From assembly GCA_964454795.1 (NCBI GenBank), contig CAYVUM010000138.1, positions 1 to 7,521 on the forward strand: a DNA stretch of 7,521 bases. The letters run 5' to 3'. This DNA is from CAYVUM01 sp964454795 (GTDB lineage Bacteria > Pseudomonadota > Alphaproteobacteria > Rhodospirillales > Defluviicoccaceae). A program made the translations under genes and the position numbers. Under the pieces are notes generated by a model. It saw nothing but the letters and a program-made list of their open reading frames with translations. It was not told where the DNA came from and did no database searches. Every line of letters begins with the position of its first letter. Positions within the stretch are counted from its first letter, which is position 1. Shown here one piece after another: positions 7,454 to 7,521 of the stretch.

Positions 7454-7473
7454 GCCGGTCGCCGCGCCGCTCG

Positions 7474-7521
7474 TGGTTCGATGCTGACGGATGGGTCCCA
7501 TCCGTCAGCTGAATCGAACCA
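7474..7521. repeat. Long near-perfect inverted repeat ending exactly at the window edge
   Basis: The arms are 7474-7495 and 7497-7521. The inner 13 bases pair perfectly (7483-7495 with 7497-7509) around the single base 7496. After a 3-base bulge (TGA, 7510-7512), TGGTTCGAT (7474-7482) pairs with ATCGAACCA (7513-7521). Twenty-two base pairs in all. It lies upstream of the export/barrel gene, so it could be a leader hairpin, an operator, a dispersed palindromic repeat, or the reason the assembly stopped here. It has no T-run, so an intrinsic terminator is unlikely. Confidence 0.85.

Noticed and set aside
7474..7521. tRNA T-arm, because GGTTCGAT resembles the GGTTCGA of tRNAs
   Set aside because: The pairing pattern is one long hairpin and no cloverleaf can be drawn within the available sequence.

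Overview
The window looks like a metagenomic or draft scaffold built from two contigs joined by a 10-N gap (1149-1158). All genes recognised lie on the minus strand. In the direction of transcription the order is: an outer-membrane polysaccharide-export/beta-barrel fusion (right edge to 5314), a single-chain restriction-modification enzyme (5058 to 2098), then the chaperone gene clpB (1965 to the left edge).

The right contig (1159-7521) is GC-rich. Its ClpB N-terminus (MDLEKYTERSKGF..., ALRSGHQQFTP..., LAANLIRAAGGDP) reads like an alphaproteobacterium. The left contig (1-1148) carries the middle of a ClpB that is clearly from a different sequence. The two contig ends encode the same 41 residues of ClpB but agree at only 93 of 123 bases and 31 of 41 residues. 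The clpB shown here is therefore most likely a chimeric scaffold of two organisms, or possibly two paralogues, and should not be read as one gene.

The central gene encodes a 986-residue Type IIG-like enzyme. It has an N-terminal PD-(D/E)XK nuclease-like motif (D57, E66, K68), a gamma-class N6-adenine methyltransferase core (VLDPACGSGSFL at 333-344, NPPW at 535-538) and a C-terminal region likely to hold target recognition. No separate R, S or helicase subunit is visible.

The rightmost gene joins a Wza-type polysaccharide export domain and an SLBB domain to a C-terminal beta-barrel of about 470 residues. The barrel resembles those found in exosortase/PEP-CTERM exopolysaccharide loci (TDNVNL motif near its start). 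The first ATG (7383) leaves out an obvious in-frame signal-peptide core just upstream, so the annotated start is doubtful. A one-base frameshift near 7436-7438 is one explanation.

Between this gene and the restriction-modification gene lie three tandem copies of a roughly 35-bp GC-rich hairpin unit, the first of which contains the stop codon, followed by an A/T-tract palindrome that resembles a terminator. A large inverted repeat ends exactly at the last base of the window. No RNA genes, CRISPR arrays, insertion sequences or transposases were seen. The three loci do not form an obvious single pathway: they are a stress chaperone, a defence enzyme and a cell-envelope export protein.
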